The translations under genes and the position numbers were made by a program. A stretch of 23,318 bases of DNA from Thermoplasmata archaeon (GTDB lineage: Archaea > Thermoplasmatota > Thermoplasmata > Halarchaeoplasmatales > Halarchaeoplasmataceae): positions 1 through 23,318 of the forward strand of contig SKVC01000076.1 of NCBI GenBank assembly GCA_007129655.1. The letters run 5' to 3'. The notes beneath the pieces are model-generated. The model was given only the letters and a program-made list of their open reading frames with translations. It did no database searches and was not told the origin of the DNA. Shown here in pieces: positions 7,168-15,014 of this stretch. Each line of letters starts with the position of its first letter. Positions within the stretch are counted from its first letter, which is position 1.

Positions 7168-8514
7168 TTAGTCTTTCATATCTACCTTTGGATTGAAGAT
7201 AAAGGCGAATAATGCTGCTAACAAACACAATGCCATGGCGGTGTAAAACGCGTATGTAAAACTCCAGCCCATATCCTGTACCACACCTGCTAAAATCGGT
7301 CCTGCTATGCCTCCGATACCGTAGCTGGTGAATACATAACCATAGTTAAGCCCCACATTCTCCGTTCCAAAGCTATCCGAAGTGGCTGCCGGATACAGTG
7401 CAAAATTTCCACCGAAGTTGAAGCCGATTGCAGCGGCTACGATGAAAAATACTATCGGATTAAAAGTAGTAAAGTAAAATACGCCCATCATTGCAGCTTG
7501 GAAGAGACACATCGTGATTATTGCATGTCTCCGACCTATTTTATCAGATATCTGACCCCAAGCGATTCGACCGATACCGTTCAATATAGGTAAACAGACT
7601 GCAGCGCCGATTACCGCAAAATTAGAGGCATCTATATCGCTGTAACCGTGAGACATGAAACCTTCTGAAGGATCATTTGCAAAATTTTGAATGTTTCCTA
7701 TCACCATCAATCCGGCTAATGCACCGATAAAGAACATCATCCACAATAAATAGAACTGCCTGGTCTTCAACATCTGTTTAGGAATGAGTTCATTATTTCG
7801 ATGATCGCTACCCGGTGATCGATTATTTTCAGGTTCCCAACCCTTGGGCTTCCACCCGTCGGGTGGATTGATCATTACCAAAGACCCTAAGATAACCAGT
7901 ACAAAAAATAAAATTCCATATATACGGAAGCACAAATCAACGTTAGCGATGGTGTATGCAAATTCCCCGGTCTGTCGAGTGATGATTCCAGAGAAACCTA
8001 GAATCGGAGGAGGATTCGCCATCAATATCCAGATGAACGCACCAAAGCCAAAACCGGCAACGGCAAGCCCGCTTACAAGGCCCTTTTTGTCAGGAAACCA
8101 CTTCAGACCAACAGCGAGTGGTACAACGTAAGCAAGACCTATGCCGGCTCCGCCTATGATCCCGATGCCGACAAGTTTCAAAGGAAAATTAGCTCCGGTA
8201 TAACCACCCATTAAATAACCAACACCTAGGAGGACTCCGCCGAGCATTGCGATCTTTCTTGGACTATATTTCTTTTGCAACCTTCCACCTATGATAGTAA
8301 ATATAGCAAAAGTAGCCAAACCAGCACTGAAAATCGCCTGTGTTTGTGTGCTAGAAAAACCAAATTGGCTTGGAGCGATTCCGTTTATACCTTCCAAAGG
8401 CCCTGTGAAAGCAGACCAAGCATATATGGCACCAAGTGCCAATTGTATCATGATCGCACCTACAACTACTATCCAACGGTTCATTATCTTCGTGTCTTCT
8501 AACGCTTCTGTCAT
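7168..8514 (-). CDS. OFA-family major facilitator (oxalate/formate-antiporter type)
   Basis: A 448-residue, 12-helix major facilitator. The N terminus has the OFA hallmark NRWIVVVGAIMIQLALGAIY followed by AWSAF. The GGRLQKKYSPRK loop between helices 2 and 3 and the equivalent GQISDKIGRRHA loop in the second half confirm the MFS fold. OFA members move monocarboxylates or dicarboxylates such as oxalate, formate or lactate; the substrate here is unknown. I chose the ATG at 8514 because AAGGTG lies at the correct distance before it; the GTG at 8523 is part of that ribosome-binding site. It is followed after 10 bases by beta-carbonic anhydrase in the same operon. Confidence 0.88.
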   Translation of the reverse strand: MTEALEDTKIMNRWIVVVGAIMIQLALGAIYAWSAFTGPLEGINGIAPSQFGFSSTQTQAIFSAGLATFAIFTIIGGRLQKKYSPRKIAMLGGVLLGVGYLMGGYTGANFPLKLVGIGIIGGAGIGLAYVVPLAVGLKWFPDKKGLVSGLAVAGFGFGAFIWILMANPPPILGFSGIITRQTGEFAYTIANVDLCFRIYGILFFVLVILGSLVMINPPDGWKPKGWEPENNRSPGSDHRNNELIPKQMLKTRQFYLLWMMFFIGALAGLMVIGNIQNFANDPSEGFMSHGYSDIDASNFAVIGAAVCLPILNGIGRIAWGQISDKIGRRHAIITMCLFQAAMMGVFYFTTFNPIVFFIVAAAIGFNFGGNFALYPAATSDSFGTENVGLNYGYVFTSYGIGGIAGPILAGVVQDMGWSFTYAFYTAMALCLLAALFAFIFNPKVDMKD

Positions 8515-8520
8515 ATTGGG

Positions 8521-8527
8521 CACCTTT
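8521..8527 (-). promoter_or_regulatory. Shine-Dalgarno that decides the OFA transporter start
   Basis: Read on the minus strand this is AAAGGTG, six bases before the ATG at 8514. It contains the alternative GTG start at 8523, which makes that start unlikely. Confidence 0.6.
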
Positions 8528-8606
8528 TTTTACAAAGAGAGATGTTTGTTATTAGGGTGTCAAATATAAAGTATTCGATTTGATATTGAGAAGTAGTAAA
8601 TGATTT

Positions 8607-9107
8607 ATGTGTAGTATGAATTGGAAACTTATGGTCAAAGTTCGTTATCATCGACCCGGTAAAGAAACCAGGGAATGGGAGCAAGATTTATTGTTAGATG
8701 AAAAGGAAACTATCGTATCGTCTTTTGTATTTCAACTTTCAGAGCCTTTTTTGGTCGAAGGTGCACCGGTCATCCAAGATGGTTTCAAGGGAATACTGTT
8801 CGACTTCTTTGACAGATGGTACAACGTTGTAAAAATATATGATCTGAATCAAGAATTCGTAGGGTACTATTCGGATATCAGAACTCCTCCTCGGCGTATT
8901 CCGGGTGGTTACGAAGCTGTAGATCTTGCTTTGGATCTGTGGGTTGAACCGGACGGAAATTACACCATTTTAGACGAAGATGAATTTGAGGAAGCGAAGG
9001 TGGATGATCATCACCGGAAAAAAGCGGAGGAAACCTTGTCCCGCCTGATAAAAATGATAGAAAAAGGACTATACCCGCCAATTTGTGTTAGTGACACTCA
9101 AAACTGA
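8607..9107 (+). CDS. DUF402 (FomD-like) domain protein
   Basis: A 166-residue soluble protein with the DUF402 signature: a W-Y-N-V strand near residue 70, GYYSDIRTPPRR near 86, then VDLALDLWVEPDGNYTILDEDEFEEA (about 105-130), with the acidic cluster that binds divalent metal in this family. Members include FomD, the nucleoside tri/diphosphatase NtdP and the C-terminal domain of archaeal RNase AU-1. A phosphoryl-hydrolase on a nucleotide is therefore likely, but the substrate cannot be told. A TATA-like AAATATAAA at about 8563-8571 lies some 40 bases before the first ATG; a second in-frame ATG at 8616 is possible. Its last 10 bases overlap the end of the convergent rnhB gene. Confidence 0.8.
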   Translation: MCSMNWKLMVKVRYHRPGKETREWEQDLLLDEKETIVSSFVFQLSEPFLVEGAPVIQDGFKGILFDFFDRWYNVVKIYDLNQEFVGYYSDIRTPPRRIPGGYEAVDLALDLWVEPDGNYTILDEDEFEEAKVDDHHRKKAEETLSRLIKMIEKGLYPPICVSDTQN

Positions 9108-9745
9108 TCCAGTGAAGTGTTCTTAGAATCGCTCATTATCCTTTGTGCCGTCTTCCAAGAACGTCTGGTGTGAGGTGGAAGGTCACCGTGCTTTTCCACC
9201 CAGTCTTTTAAAAAGTCTATAGTGCGTTGGTCCGACGGATAACCACTGCCAAAATCTTCGCCAAGTTCCTTTGCTATTTTAGCGACCTCTTCATCCCTTC
9301 TTACCTTTGCTATTATGGATGCGGCCGACACTACGGGATAAGTATCATCTGCCCTGTGCTTGGAAACTATATTTACATCCTTTTTCAACATCGTTTTTAT
9401 TCTATCACCGAATCCTTTTTCATCGGTAGATGCCGCATCCAGATACACTGTGCTGCCGGAAACCGCTACTTCGTCTATTATCTTGGCGAACATATTCTCT
9501 TCCAACTTATTCAGGGTCATCTCATCCCGGAGTAAGTCTATATCCTCAGCAGAAACTACCTTTACCACACATTTAGCCATATCATGTATCTTTATGGCCA
9601 ATTCTTCGCGTTTACCGGCTGTATGTCTTTTGGAGTCCTTTACGGCGAGTTTCAATAATCCCTTCTCCGACTCTACACATATCCCTGCTACTACCATAGG
9701 ACCGATGACCGGTCCCCGGCCTGCTTCATCCACACCACATATCAT
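9098..9745 (-). CDS. rnhB: Ribonuclease HII
   Basis: Cleaves the RNA strand of RNA-DNA hybrids and removes misincorporated ribonucleotides. From the chosen start the 215-residue protein begins MICGVDEAGRGPVIGP, giving catalytic Asp6 and Glu7. Asp103 (YLDAAS) and Asp133 in HRADDTYPVVSAASIIAKV complete the DEDD metal site. The ATG at 9769 would add eight residues (MFRIDVQT) that the family lacks. In addition, a TATA-like ATACTTTTAT at 9769-9780 is about 26-30 bases before 9745, which fits leaderless initiation at 9745. It is convergent with, and overlaps by 10 bases, the DUF402 gene, and is divergent from hypF. Confidence 0.92.
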   Translation of the reverse strand: MICGVDEAGRGPVIGPMVVAGICVESEKGLLKLAVKDSKRHTAGKREELAIKIHDMAKCVVKVVSAEDIDLLRDEMTLNKLEENMFAKIIDEVAVSGSTVYLDAASTDEKGFGDRIKTMLKKDVNIVSKHRADDTYPVVSAASIIAKVRRDEEVAKIAKELGEDFGSGYPSDQRTIDFLKDWVEKHGDLPPHTRRSWKTAQRIMSDSKNTSLDQF

Positions 9746-9838
9746 GGTTTGAACATCTATACGGAACATAAAAGTATTTCTGACGGCGCCGTGCTCATCC
9801 TCCTTAACCGGGTCGTGTGAATCCGACGGCCAACAACA

Positions 9839-9845
9839 TTAAAAA
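9839..9845 (+). promoter_or_regulatory. TATA box of hypF
   Basis: TTAAAAA centred 26 bases before the hypF ATG, with no Shine-Dalgarno between them. This is the geometry expected for a leaderless archaeal transcript. Confidence 0.5.
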
Positions 9846-9867
9846 CAACCTGTAGCTAGATGTTGAT

Positions 9868-12039
9868 ATGCGAATCGTGATCAAGGGTACCGTACAGGGT
9901 GTAGGCTTTCGCCCGACCGTTTATCGAGTTGCAAAAGGGATGGGGCTAAACGGATACGTGAAGAACAAGGGCAGTGAGGTGGAAGTGATGATAGACGGAA
10001 ACCATGAAGAATTCTTGGAAAATTTAAGGGAAGACCTACCACCCCTTGCGAAGATAACGGATGTCGAAATTTTCAATGATAGTCATAACGAAAAGGGTTT
10101 TTGCATAGTACCTTCCGAAGAAGGAAAACGATCTTCAACCATACCTGTAGACACCGCGGTATGCAGAGACTGTCTGAATGAATTGAGAGCTCCGGAAGAC
10201 AGAAGATTTGCTTATCCGTTCATCAACTGTACCAATTGCGGCGCTAGATACTCAGCAATAACCGGATTACCATACGATAGGCCGAAAACTACCATGGCAC
10301 CATTTCCCCTGTGTCGATCCTGTGCTCAAGAGTACGAAGATCCTTTAGATAGAAGATTCCACGCACAAACTACCTCGTGCCCGGATTGCGGACCGAAGTA
10401 TGTACTTTTCAATAAAGAACGTGAAAAAATAGGTGGTGTCCAAGAATTTTCTGAAAAGATAGAGAAGGGTGCTATCGGCATAGCAAAAAGCTGGGGGGGG
10501 ATGCACATAGTTTGCAAGCTAAGCAGAATACCCGAACTACGAAGAAGATACGGTAGACCGGAAAAACCCTTTGCTATAATGGTCAAAGATCTGGAAACTG
10601 CAAAAAAATATGCTGTGGTAACAAGGGAGGCCGTATTCACTGGACCTAGACGCCCTATAATGATCTTCGATAAAAAGGACGAACGCCAAGAACTGCTTGA
10701 ATGTGCCGCTCCTGGTTTACCAACCATAGGTATGATGCTGCCTTACACCGGCCTTCATCATTCACTCTTCGATTCGATGGATGTCGATACCCTGGTGATG
10801 ACCAGTGCCAACATACCGGGAGAGCCGATGATAATAGACGACAAAAAGGTATTTGAACTGGATTTCGATATATTCCTACTCCATAACAGAAAGATCGCCC
10901 AGCGTATCGATGATTCTTTGATAAGAGCCCATGGAGAATACTTGGCGCCCATAAGACGTTCAAGAGGGTATGTTCCTGAATATTTGTCCCTGAAATCGAA
11001 TAATTCTGTAATAGGTGCCGGAGCTGACCAGAACGGCTGCATCGCTTTTTCCACTGACGGTAAGCTATACCCCAGCCAGTATCTCGGGGACCTCGATTCG
11101 TATGAAGCTGTTGAATTCTATAAACAAACTTCAGAGCATTTGACTTCATTGTTGGGGATAGAAGAGGTTGAAACTGTAGCTGTCGATCTCCACCCTAAAT
11201 ACAGGAGTCGAAAGCTCGGGTTAGAATTGGCTGAAAAATACGGGGCAGAAGTTATGGAAGTACAGCATCACTGGGCGCATGGAGCGTCCCTGCTTCTGGA
11301 ACATGATCTGGAAGAAATAATATGTATCGCCGTGGACGGAACCGGTTACGGAGAAGACGGAAACAGTTGGGGTGGAGAGGTTCTTTACTGTACACCGAAG
11401 GAATACGAGCGTTTGGTCCATCTAGAACCGTTTCCTCTTTTGGGGAGCGAAAAGGCTGTGGAGGATCCCCGGAGATTGGTTTATGCCATTCAGCGAAAAC
11501 TGGGCTTTAATGGAAGTTTTTTCGATGGAAACGAAGCGGATATATTGGACAAGCTAATGAAAAAAAGTGTTTACACAACAAGCTTTGGAAGATTACTTGA
11601 TGCAGTATCTGCCGCACTCGGCGTATGCTATAAGCGTACCTACGAAGGCGAACCTGCAATGAAGTTGGAAAAACTCCAGATGAAAGGTAATCCAAGTATA
11701 GATTATAACGTACATTACAAGAATGATACCATATATACTTTAGAGGGGTTCATAGAGATGATGGAAGACGATGGAGCGGCAGCAGATAAGGCCGCCTCCT
11801 ACACCGCATCCGTAGCAAATGCGCTTGCTGAAGCTGCGGTAGAAACAGCGGAGAAACACGGGGCTAGGATAGGAATATCAGGTGGAGTTTCATACAATAA
11901 ACCTATCGTTGGATGCATTAGAAAAAAATTAAAAGAATTAGGACACGATTTACTCGTACATCATGAAGTTCCAAACGGCGATATGGGGGTACCTGTAGGG
12001 CAGGCACTGATTGCAGACCATAGTGTTGTTAACAAATGA
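9868..12039 (+). CDS. hypF: Carbamoyltransferase HypF (hydrogenase maturation)
   Basis: Makes the thiocarbamate on HypE that becomes the cyanide ligand of [NiFe] hydrogenase, using carbamoyl phosphate and ATP. The 723 residues show all expected parts in order. First is an acylphosphatase domain (VQGVGFRP with Arg15; Asn33). Then come two C4 zinc fingers (Cys99/102/121/124 and Cys149/152/171/174). A YrdC-like domain follows (about 190-370; MTSANIPGEP near 313). Last is a Kae1-like carbamoyltransferase domain (VAVDLHP, VQHHWAHGASLL, VDGTGYGEDG, ISGGV), whose HHWAH supplies metal-binding histidines. Slightly shorter than the E. coli protein (750) but complete. No hypABCDE or hydrogenase gene lies in the window, so its client is elsewhere. 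Confidence 0.95.
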   Translation: MRIVIKGTVQGVGFRPTVYRVAKGMGLNGYVKNKGSEVEVMIDGNHEEFLENLREDLPPLAKITDVEIFNDSHNEKGFCIVPSEEGKRSSTIPVDTAVCRDCLNELRAPEDRRFAYPFINCTNCGARYSAITGLPYDRPKTTMAPFPLCRSCAQEYEDPLDRRFHAQTTSCPDCGPKYVLFNKEREKIGGVQEFSEKIEKGAIGIAKSWGGMHIVCKLSRIPELRRRYGRPEKPFAIMVKDLETAKKYAVVTREAVFTGPRRPIMIFDKKDERQELLECAAPGLPTIGMMLPYTGLHHSLFDSMDVDTLVMTSANIPGEPMIIDDKKVFELDFDIFLLHNRKIAQRIDDSLIRAHGEYLAPIRRSRGYVPEYLSLKSNNSVIGAGADQNGCIAFSTDGKLYPSQYLGDLDSYEAVEFYKQTSEHLTSLLGIEEVETVAVDLHPKYRSRKLGLELAEKYGAEVMEVQHHWAHGASLLLEHDLEEIICIAVDGTGYGEDGNSWGGEVLYCTPKEYERLVHLEPFPLLGSEKAVEDPRRLVYAIQRKLGFNGSFFDGNEADILDKLMKKSVYTTSFGRLLDAVSAALGVCYKRTYEGEPAMKLEKLQMKGNPSIDYNVHYKNDTIYTLEGFIEMMEDDGAAADKAASYTASVANALAEAAVETAEKHGARIGISGGVSYNKPIVGCIRKKLKELGHDLLVHHEVPNGDMGVPVGQALIADHSVVNK

Positions 12040-12051
12040 TCTATCCATAAA

Positions 12052-13443
12052 TCATACATAATCGATATAATAAGATTCTATTTGGGATTTAACTACGTTA
12101 TCAACTATGTCCTCGATTATTACTTGATATTCGATCGTACTACCGAATTCCTGAGGTGGTATCACTGCTGTCCAGTATTCGTCAACGAACTCCATATCGA
12201 CCCTTATCCAATCTCCGTCATCGACGCTATAATTTAGATATATATCTGTAATCTCCATTGGGGGATTGTAAGATATATTGGCTCTTACTTCAACCGGTTC
12301 TGTAGATCTAAAAATACTGAAATCGTCATTTACATTTTCGATATTTGGAAAGCTAATATATCTATAAGTGAACTCGCCTGCACCTTGCCCGTTAACACGC
12401 TGCCCCATGTAAAAACCTTCGACTTCGATGAAGCCTAAATACTTTCCTTCGTGAAGACTATTTCCATGGGTTTTTATATTGATATCCATGTCTGAGTTAA
12501 ATAGCCTCCATTCTGTAGACCAAGCAGAATATTCCCATCTTTCTGTAGTTTGATGAAAGCGTTTACTAAATACGTTATAGTCCTGATTTTCCATATAGAT
12601 ATCAACCCCCAGTTCGGGTGTCAATATTTTACCATCGGTTCTGATTATGTTAACCACATATAGGAATAGATCATCAGGGTAAGATACATGAACATCATGC
12701 TCATACATCTTAGTTATAAATATTTCCATTGAATTGTCTAAATGTATATGCCACGTTTCTGAGAAGAGTGATTTTATATCCCCGCCCCACATATGCTCTA
12801 ACCAACCTACACCTTCGATGTCTAACTCACCAATCTCCGAAATCGTTATCATACCATCCAATTCGAGATGTGGTTGATAATATCCAAAGGCTGTACCAAA
12901 ACCTGGCTGATATAGTTTACCTTCGTCACCGAAAAGAACAGGGGTTTTTCTAGAGTTAATAGTCAGTTCTAGTTGTATATCAGTGTCTATTTCTGTATAA
13001 AATTGATATTTAAAACTTCCAACTGATTTCATAGTTGTTACGGTATTACCTCCAGATAATACTATGTCGAGTTTATCGTATGCACCATGAATAACTCCTC
13101 CAGTTTCTAGTTCAAAAATCGGCTCTTCACCGTCCTGTTTATTACGTAAAATGTATTCTATCGAAACTTTATCTTCGGTTAAATGTTTTAACCATCGTAT
13201 AAGTATTTCGAACTCGTCTCCTTCTTTCGTGTTCATGGTTCCGAAAATTGTCCATCTCTCAAAGGTTTCATTATGCAATCCTTCGTCTTCCGGAAAATTG
13301 ATAGACCTATCGATAGGTTCGAATGCGTTATCTGGTTCATCAGACCAATAGAAGTATAGAAGTGTAGAAGCTATTATAACACTAGCTACGATCACCAAGG
13401 TGATCAGCAATTCTTTCTTATCTTTGGGAGAATCTTCTGTCAT
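12052..13443 (-). CDS. Membrane-anchored lipocalin-like (CrtC/AttH-type) protein with C-terminal beta domain
   Basis: A 463-residue protein with one N-terminal transmembrane segment (residues about 11-33) and a large, probably extracellular, beta-rich remainder. Residues about 45-375 resemble the two-lobed lipocalin fold of CrtC/AttH proteins: an early FPEDEGLHNETFERW segment and, at 211-221, GVGWLEHMWGG, which matches the Gly-x-Gly/x-W-x-x-H-x-W-Gly motif of that group. Residues about 385-463 look like a small Ig/fibronectin-type beta domain (YSVDDGDWIRVDM, IEYQVIIEDIVDN) common on archaeal surface proteins. CrtC hydrates carotenoids, but no carotenoid gene is near, and the function here is unknown. 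Convergent with hypF (12-base gap). An AT-rich box lies around 13475-13485. Confidence 0.7.
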   Translation of the reverse strand: MTEDSPKDKKELLITLVIVASVIIASTLLYFYWSDEPDNAFEPIDRSINFPEDEGLHNETFERWTIFGTMNTKEGDEFEILIRWLKHLTEDKVSIEYILRNKQDGEEPIFELETGGVIHGAYDKLDIVLSGGNTVTTMKSVGSFKYQFYTEIDTDIQLELTINSRKTPVLFGDEGKLYQPGFGTAFGYYQPHLELDGMITISEIGELDIEGVGWLEHMWGGDIKSLFSETWHIHLDNSMEIFITKMYEHDVHVSYPDDLFLYVVNIIRTDGKILTPELGVDIYMENQDYNVFSKRFHQTTERWEYSAWSTEWRLFNSDMDINIKTHGNSLHEGKYLGFIEVEGFYMGQRVNGQGAGEFTYRYISFPNIENVNDDFSIFRSTEPVEVRANISYNPPMEITDIYLNYSVDDGDWIRVDMEFVDEYWTAVIPPQEFGSTIEYQVIIEDIVDNVVKSQIESYYIDYV

Positions 13444-13520
13444 ATGATAATGTCCCTTATGTAGGTAGGGGTGTTAAATAATTTATTATCATGTATCCTT
13501 CATTTAGTGATTGTCTAAAG

Positions 13521-13559
13521 TTTTCCACTGGCTCGCATTTTTTAAAAACTAAAAAATGC
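13521..13559. repeat. 39-base direct repeat, copy 1 (contains 11-bp hairpin)
   Basis: Identical over 39 bases to 13653-13691, 132 bases away. Bases 13534-13560 form an 11-bp stem (CGCATTTTTTA pairing with TAAAAAATGCG) around a 5-base loop. Confidence 0.9.
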
Positions 13560-13561
13560 GC

Positions 13562-13580
13562 AGGAATACTCTGTATTCCT
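13562..13580. repeat. 8-bp hairpin
   Basis: AGGAATAC, loop TCT, GTATTCCT. It follows directly on the previous hairpin, in the same head-to-tail style as the array at 11-221. The rest of 13581-13652 holds no gene; it has a weak A-rich/T-rich pairing at 13637-13656 and a 10-base copy of the tRNA 3' end at 13622-13631. Confidence 0.7.
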
Positions 13581-13652
13581 CCTTTCTAAACCTTTCCTCG
13601 CTCCGTTCGAAAAGATTTTAGATGCTCCCGCGTTGCAAAAATCGAATAGAAT

Positions 13653-13691
13653 TTTTCCACTGGCTCGCATTTTTTAAAAACTAAAAAATGC
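13653..13691. repeat. 39-base direct repeat, copy 2, abutting the tRNA 3' end
   Basis: Second identical copy. Its 10-bp stem (13667-13691) runs three bases into the tRNA gene. On the minus strand it places a run of six T immediately after the tRNA discriminator base, so this copy probably also serves as the tRNA terminator. Confidence 0.85.
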
Positions 13692-13784
13692 TCCCGCCGG
13701 GATTCGAACCCGGGTGTTCGGCTGTCTTTGACCTTTGAAGGTCTCGAAAGGCCGAAATGATTGGCCGGACTACACTACAGGAGC
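13689..13784 (-). tRNA. tRNA-Glu (anticodon UUC) with a 21-base intron
   Basis: Read on the minus strand the gene folds fully. Acceptor GCTCCTG pairs with CGGGAGC (one G:T). A D arm with TAGTGTAGTCCGGCC is typical of archaeal tRNA-Glu, the anticodon stem is TCGGC/GCCGA with loop C-T-TTC-G-(intron)-A, and the variable loop is 4 bases. The T arm is CCGGG-TTCGAAT-CCCGG, the discriminator is A, and CCA is not encoded. The anticodon occupies 13746-13748. The spliced length is 75 bases. Bases 13808-13820 upstream (TATTTGTAG on the minus strand) could be its TATA element. T6 directly after the gene fits termination. Confidence 0.95.
13724..13744 (-). other. tRNA intron with canonical bulge-helix-bulge
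   Basis: The intron sits between positions 37 and 38. The exon's CTTT pairs with the intron's AAAG to give the 4-bp central helix. The flanking bulges are CG^A and AC^A (cut sites marked), the outer helix is the anticodon stem, and the inner helix is GACCT/AGGTC with loop TCAA. This is a textbook substrate for the archaeal splicing endonuclease. Confidence 0.93.
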
Positions 13785-13922
13785 TTTAAAGTTGTAAATG
13801 TTGCAGACTACAAATATCAGCATCAATAGCCTGATAGAAGCATCCAAAAGGAAAGGTTGATAAATAATTTTCTACAGGCAAAAGGTTTAAACTGTCCACA
13901 ATATTCCTCGATTGTGGTTATA

Positions 13923-15014
13923 ATGGAAGATGCCTTCAAATACGCACACGAAAAGGAAGATGAGATCATCTGGATGAGCCAAAATACGAATGAACTCGAC
14001 ACAAGCCCTATTATCAATTTAAAGATAATAGAAGCGGTCAAAAAAAGAAAATACAACCTTTATCCATACCAACAGGGACTTCTGGGATTGAAGGAATTGA
14101 TACTAAAAGATCTTGGAATCGAGGAAAATTTTGACGCCTTGATTACAAACGGAGGTATCGAAGCTGCCTACGTTCTAACAAGGGCGATGCTCGATAAAAG
14201 AGATAACGTTATAGCATCGGATCCTAGTTTTTTACCTATACATCGTCAGGTAAAGCTTTGCGATGCAGAAATTAAAGAGATACCTGTTTACAAAGACCCT
14301 TATCGTATGACGGTTGAAGAAATCAACGAACAGGTAGACAGTAACACTAAATTCATACTCCTTATAGATCCATTAAACCCTCTAGGTACATCATATACTA
14401 GAGAGGAAGTTAAAGGCATATGCGAAATAGCGGAAGACAATGATGTATGGATCATAGATGACATAACATACAGGGATTTTGCATATGAACATACATTAAC
14501 TACCGATTTTGTACCTGAACGCAGTGTGCTCGTTTATTCCTTTTCAAAGAACTGCGGATTCGCAGGTATGCGCCTAGGAGCGTTGATCATGCCCAATGAG
14601 ATATCCGAAGAAATACATCGTTGGCGAGCGAATCCTCTTTCTGCAAACATACTGGCACAGGTTGGAGCCAAGGCTGCTCTTGAAACGAAGAGTCAGTGGA
14701 TGGATGGAATGATAAAACAATCTCGTAAAAATCAGGGGATAATCAAAGAAGCCATAGAAGATATACCGGGCGTGCATCTTCCTGTTTACCCCTCCAGCAC
14801 AAACATGTTTGTAATAGATGTAGAAGAAACAGGACTCTCCCCGGAAGATATTCAGAGTGTTTTACTTGAAGATCATAATATATTCGTGAGAGCCGGGAAC
14901 TATGTATCAAAACGCTTTGGAGAAAAATTCATACGTGTATCTTTCACCATACCAGAGCCACAGGTTAGAAAATTTGCCAGTGTGTTCACCGAGGTAATAG
15001 AAAGGATGCGATGA
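13923..15014 (+). CDS. PLP-dependent class I/II aminotransferase
   Basis: A 363-residue fold-type I aminotransferase. Visible are the N-terminal MSQNTNE segment, Asn152 in DPLNPLGTSY, Asp179/180 and Tyr183 (IIDDITYRDF), the Schiff-base Lys209 in VYSFSKNCGFAGMRLG (with phosphate-contacting Arg217), and a substrate-carboxylate Arg near the C terminus (FIRVSF). Amino-donor and acceptor cannot be assigned. I prefer the ATG at 13923: the TTG at 13857 would add 22 residues and lies on top of the likely TATA box (GATAAATAATTTT, about 13859-13871). The last bases overlap the flpA start (ATGATG), so the two are translationally coupled, an unusual partner for an rRNA-processing protein. Confidence 0.87.
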   Translation: MEDAFKYAHEKEDEIIWMSQNTNELDTSPIINLKIIEAVKKRKYNLYPYQQGLLGLKELILKDLGIEENFDALITNGGIEAAYVLTRAMLDKRDNVIASDPSFLPIHRQVKLCDAEIKEIPVYKDPYRMTVEEINEQVDSNTKFILLIDPLNPLGTSYTREEVKGICEIAEDNDVWIIDDITYRDFAYEHTLTTDFVPERSVLVYSFSKNCGFAGMRLGALIMPNEISEEIHRWRANPLSANILAQVGAKAALETKSQWMDGMIKQSRKNQGIIKEAIEDIPGVHLPVYPSSTNMFVIDVEETGLSPEDIQSVLLEDHNIFVRAGNYVSKRFGEKFIRVSFTIPEPQVRKFASVFTEVIERMR

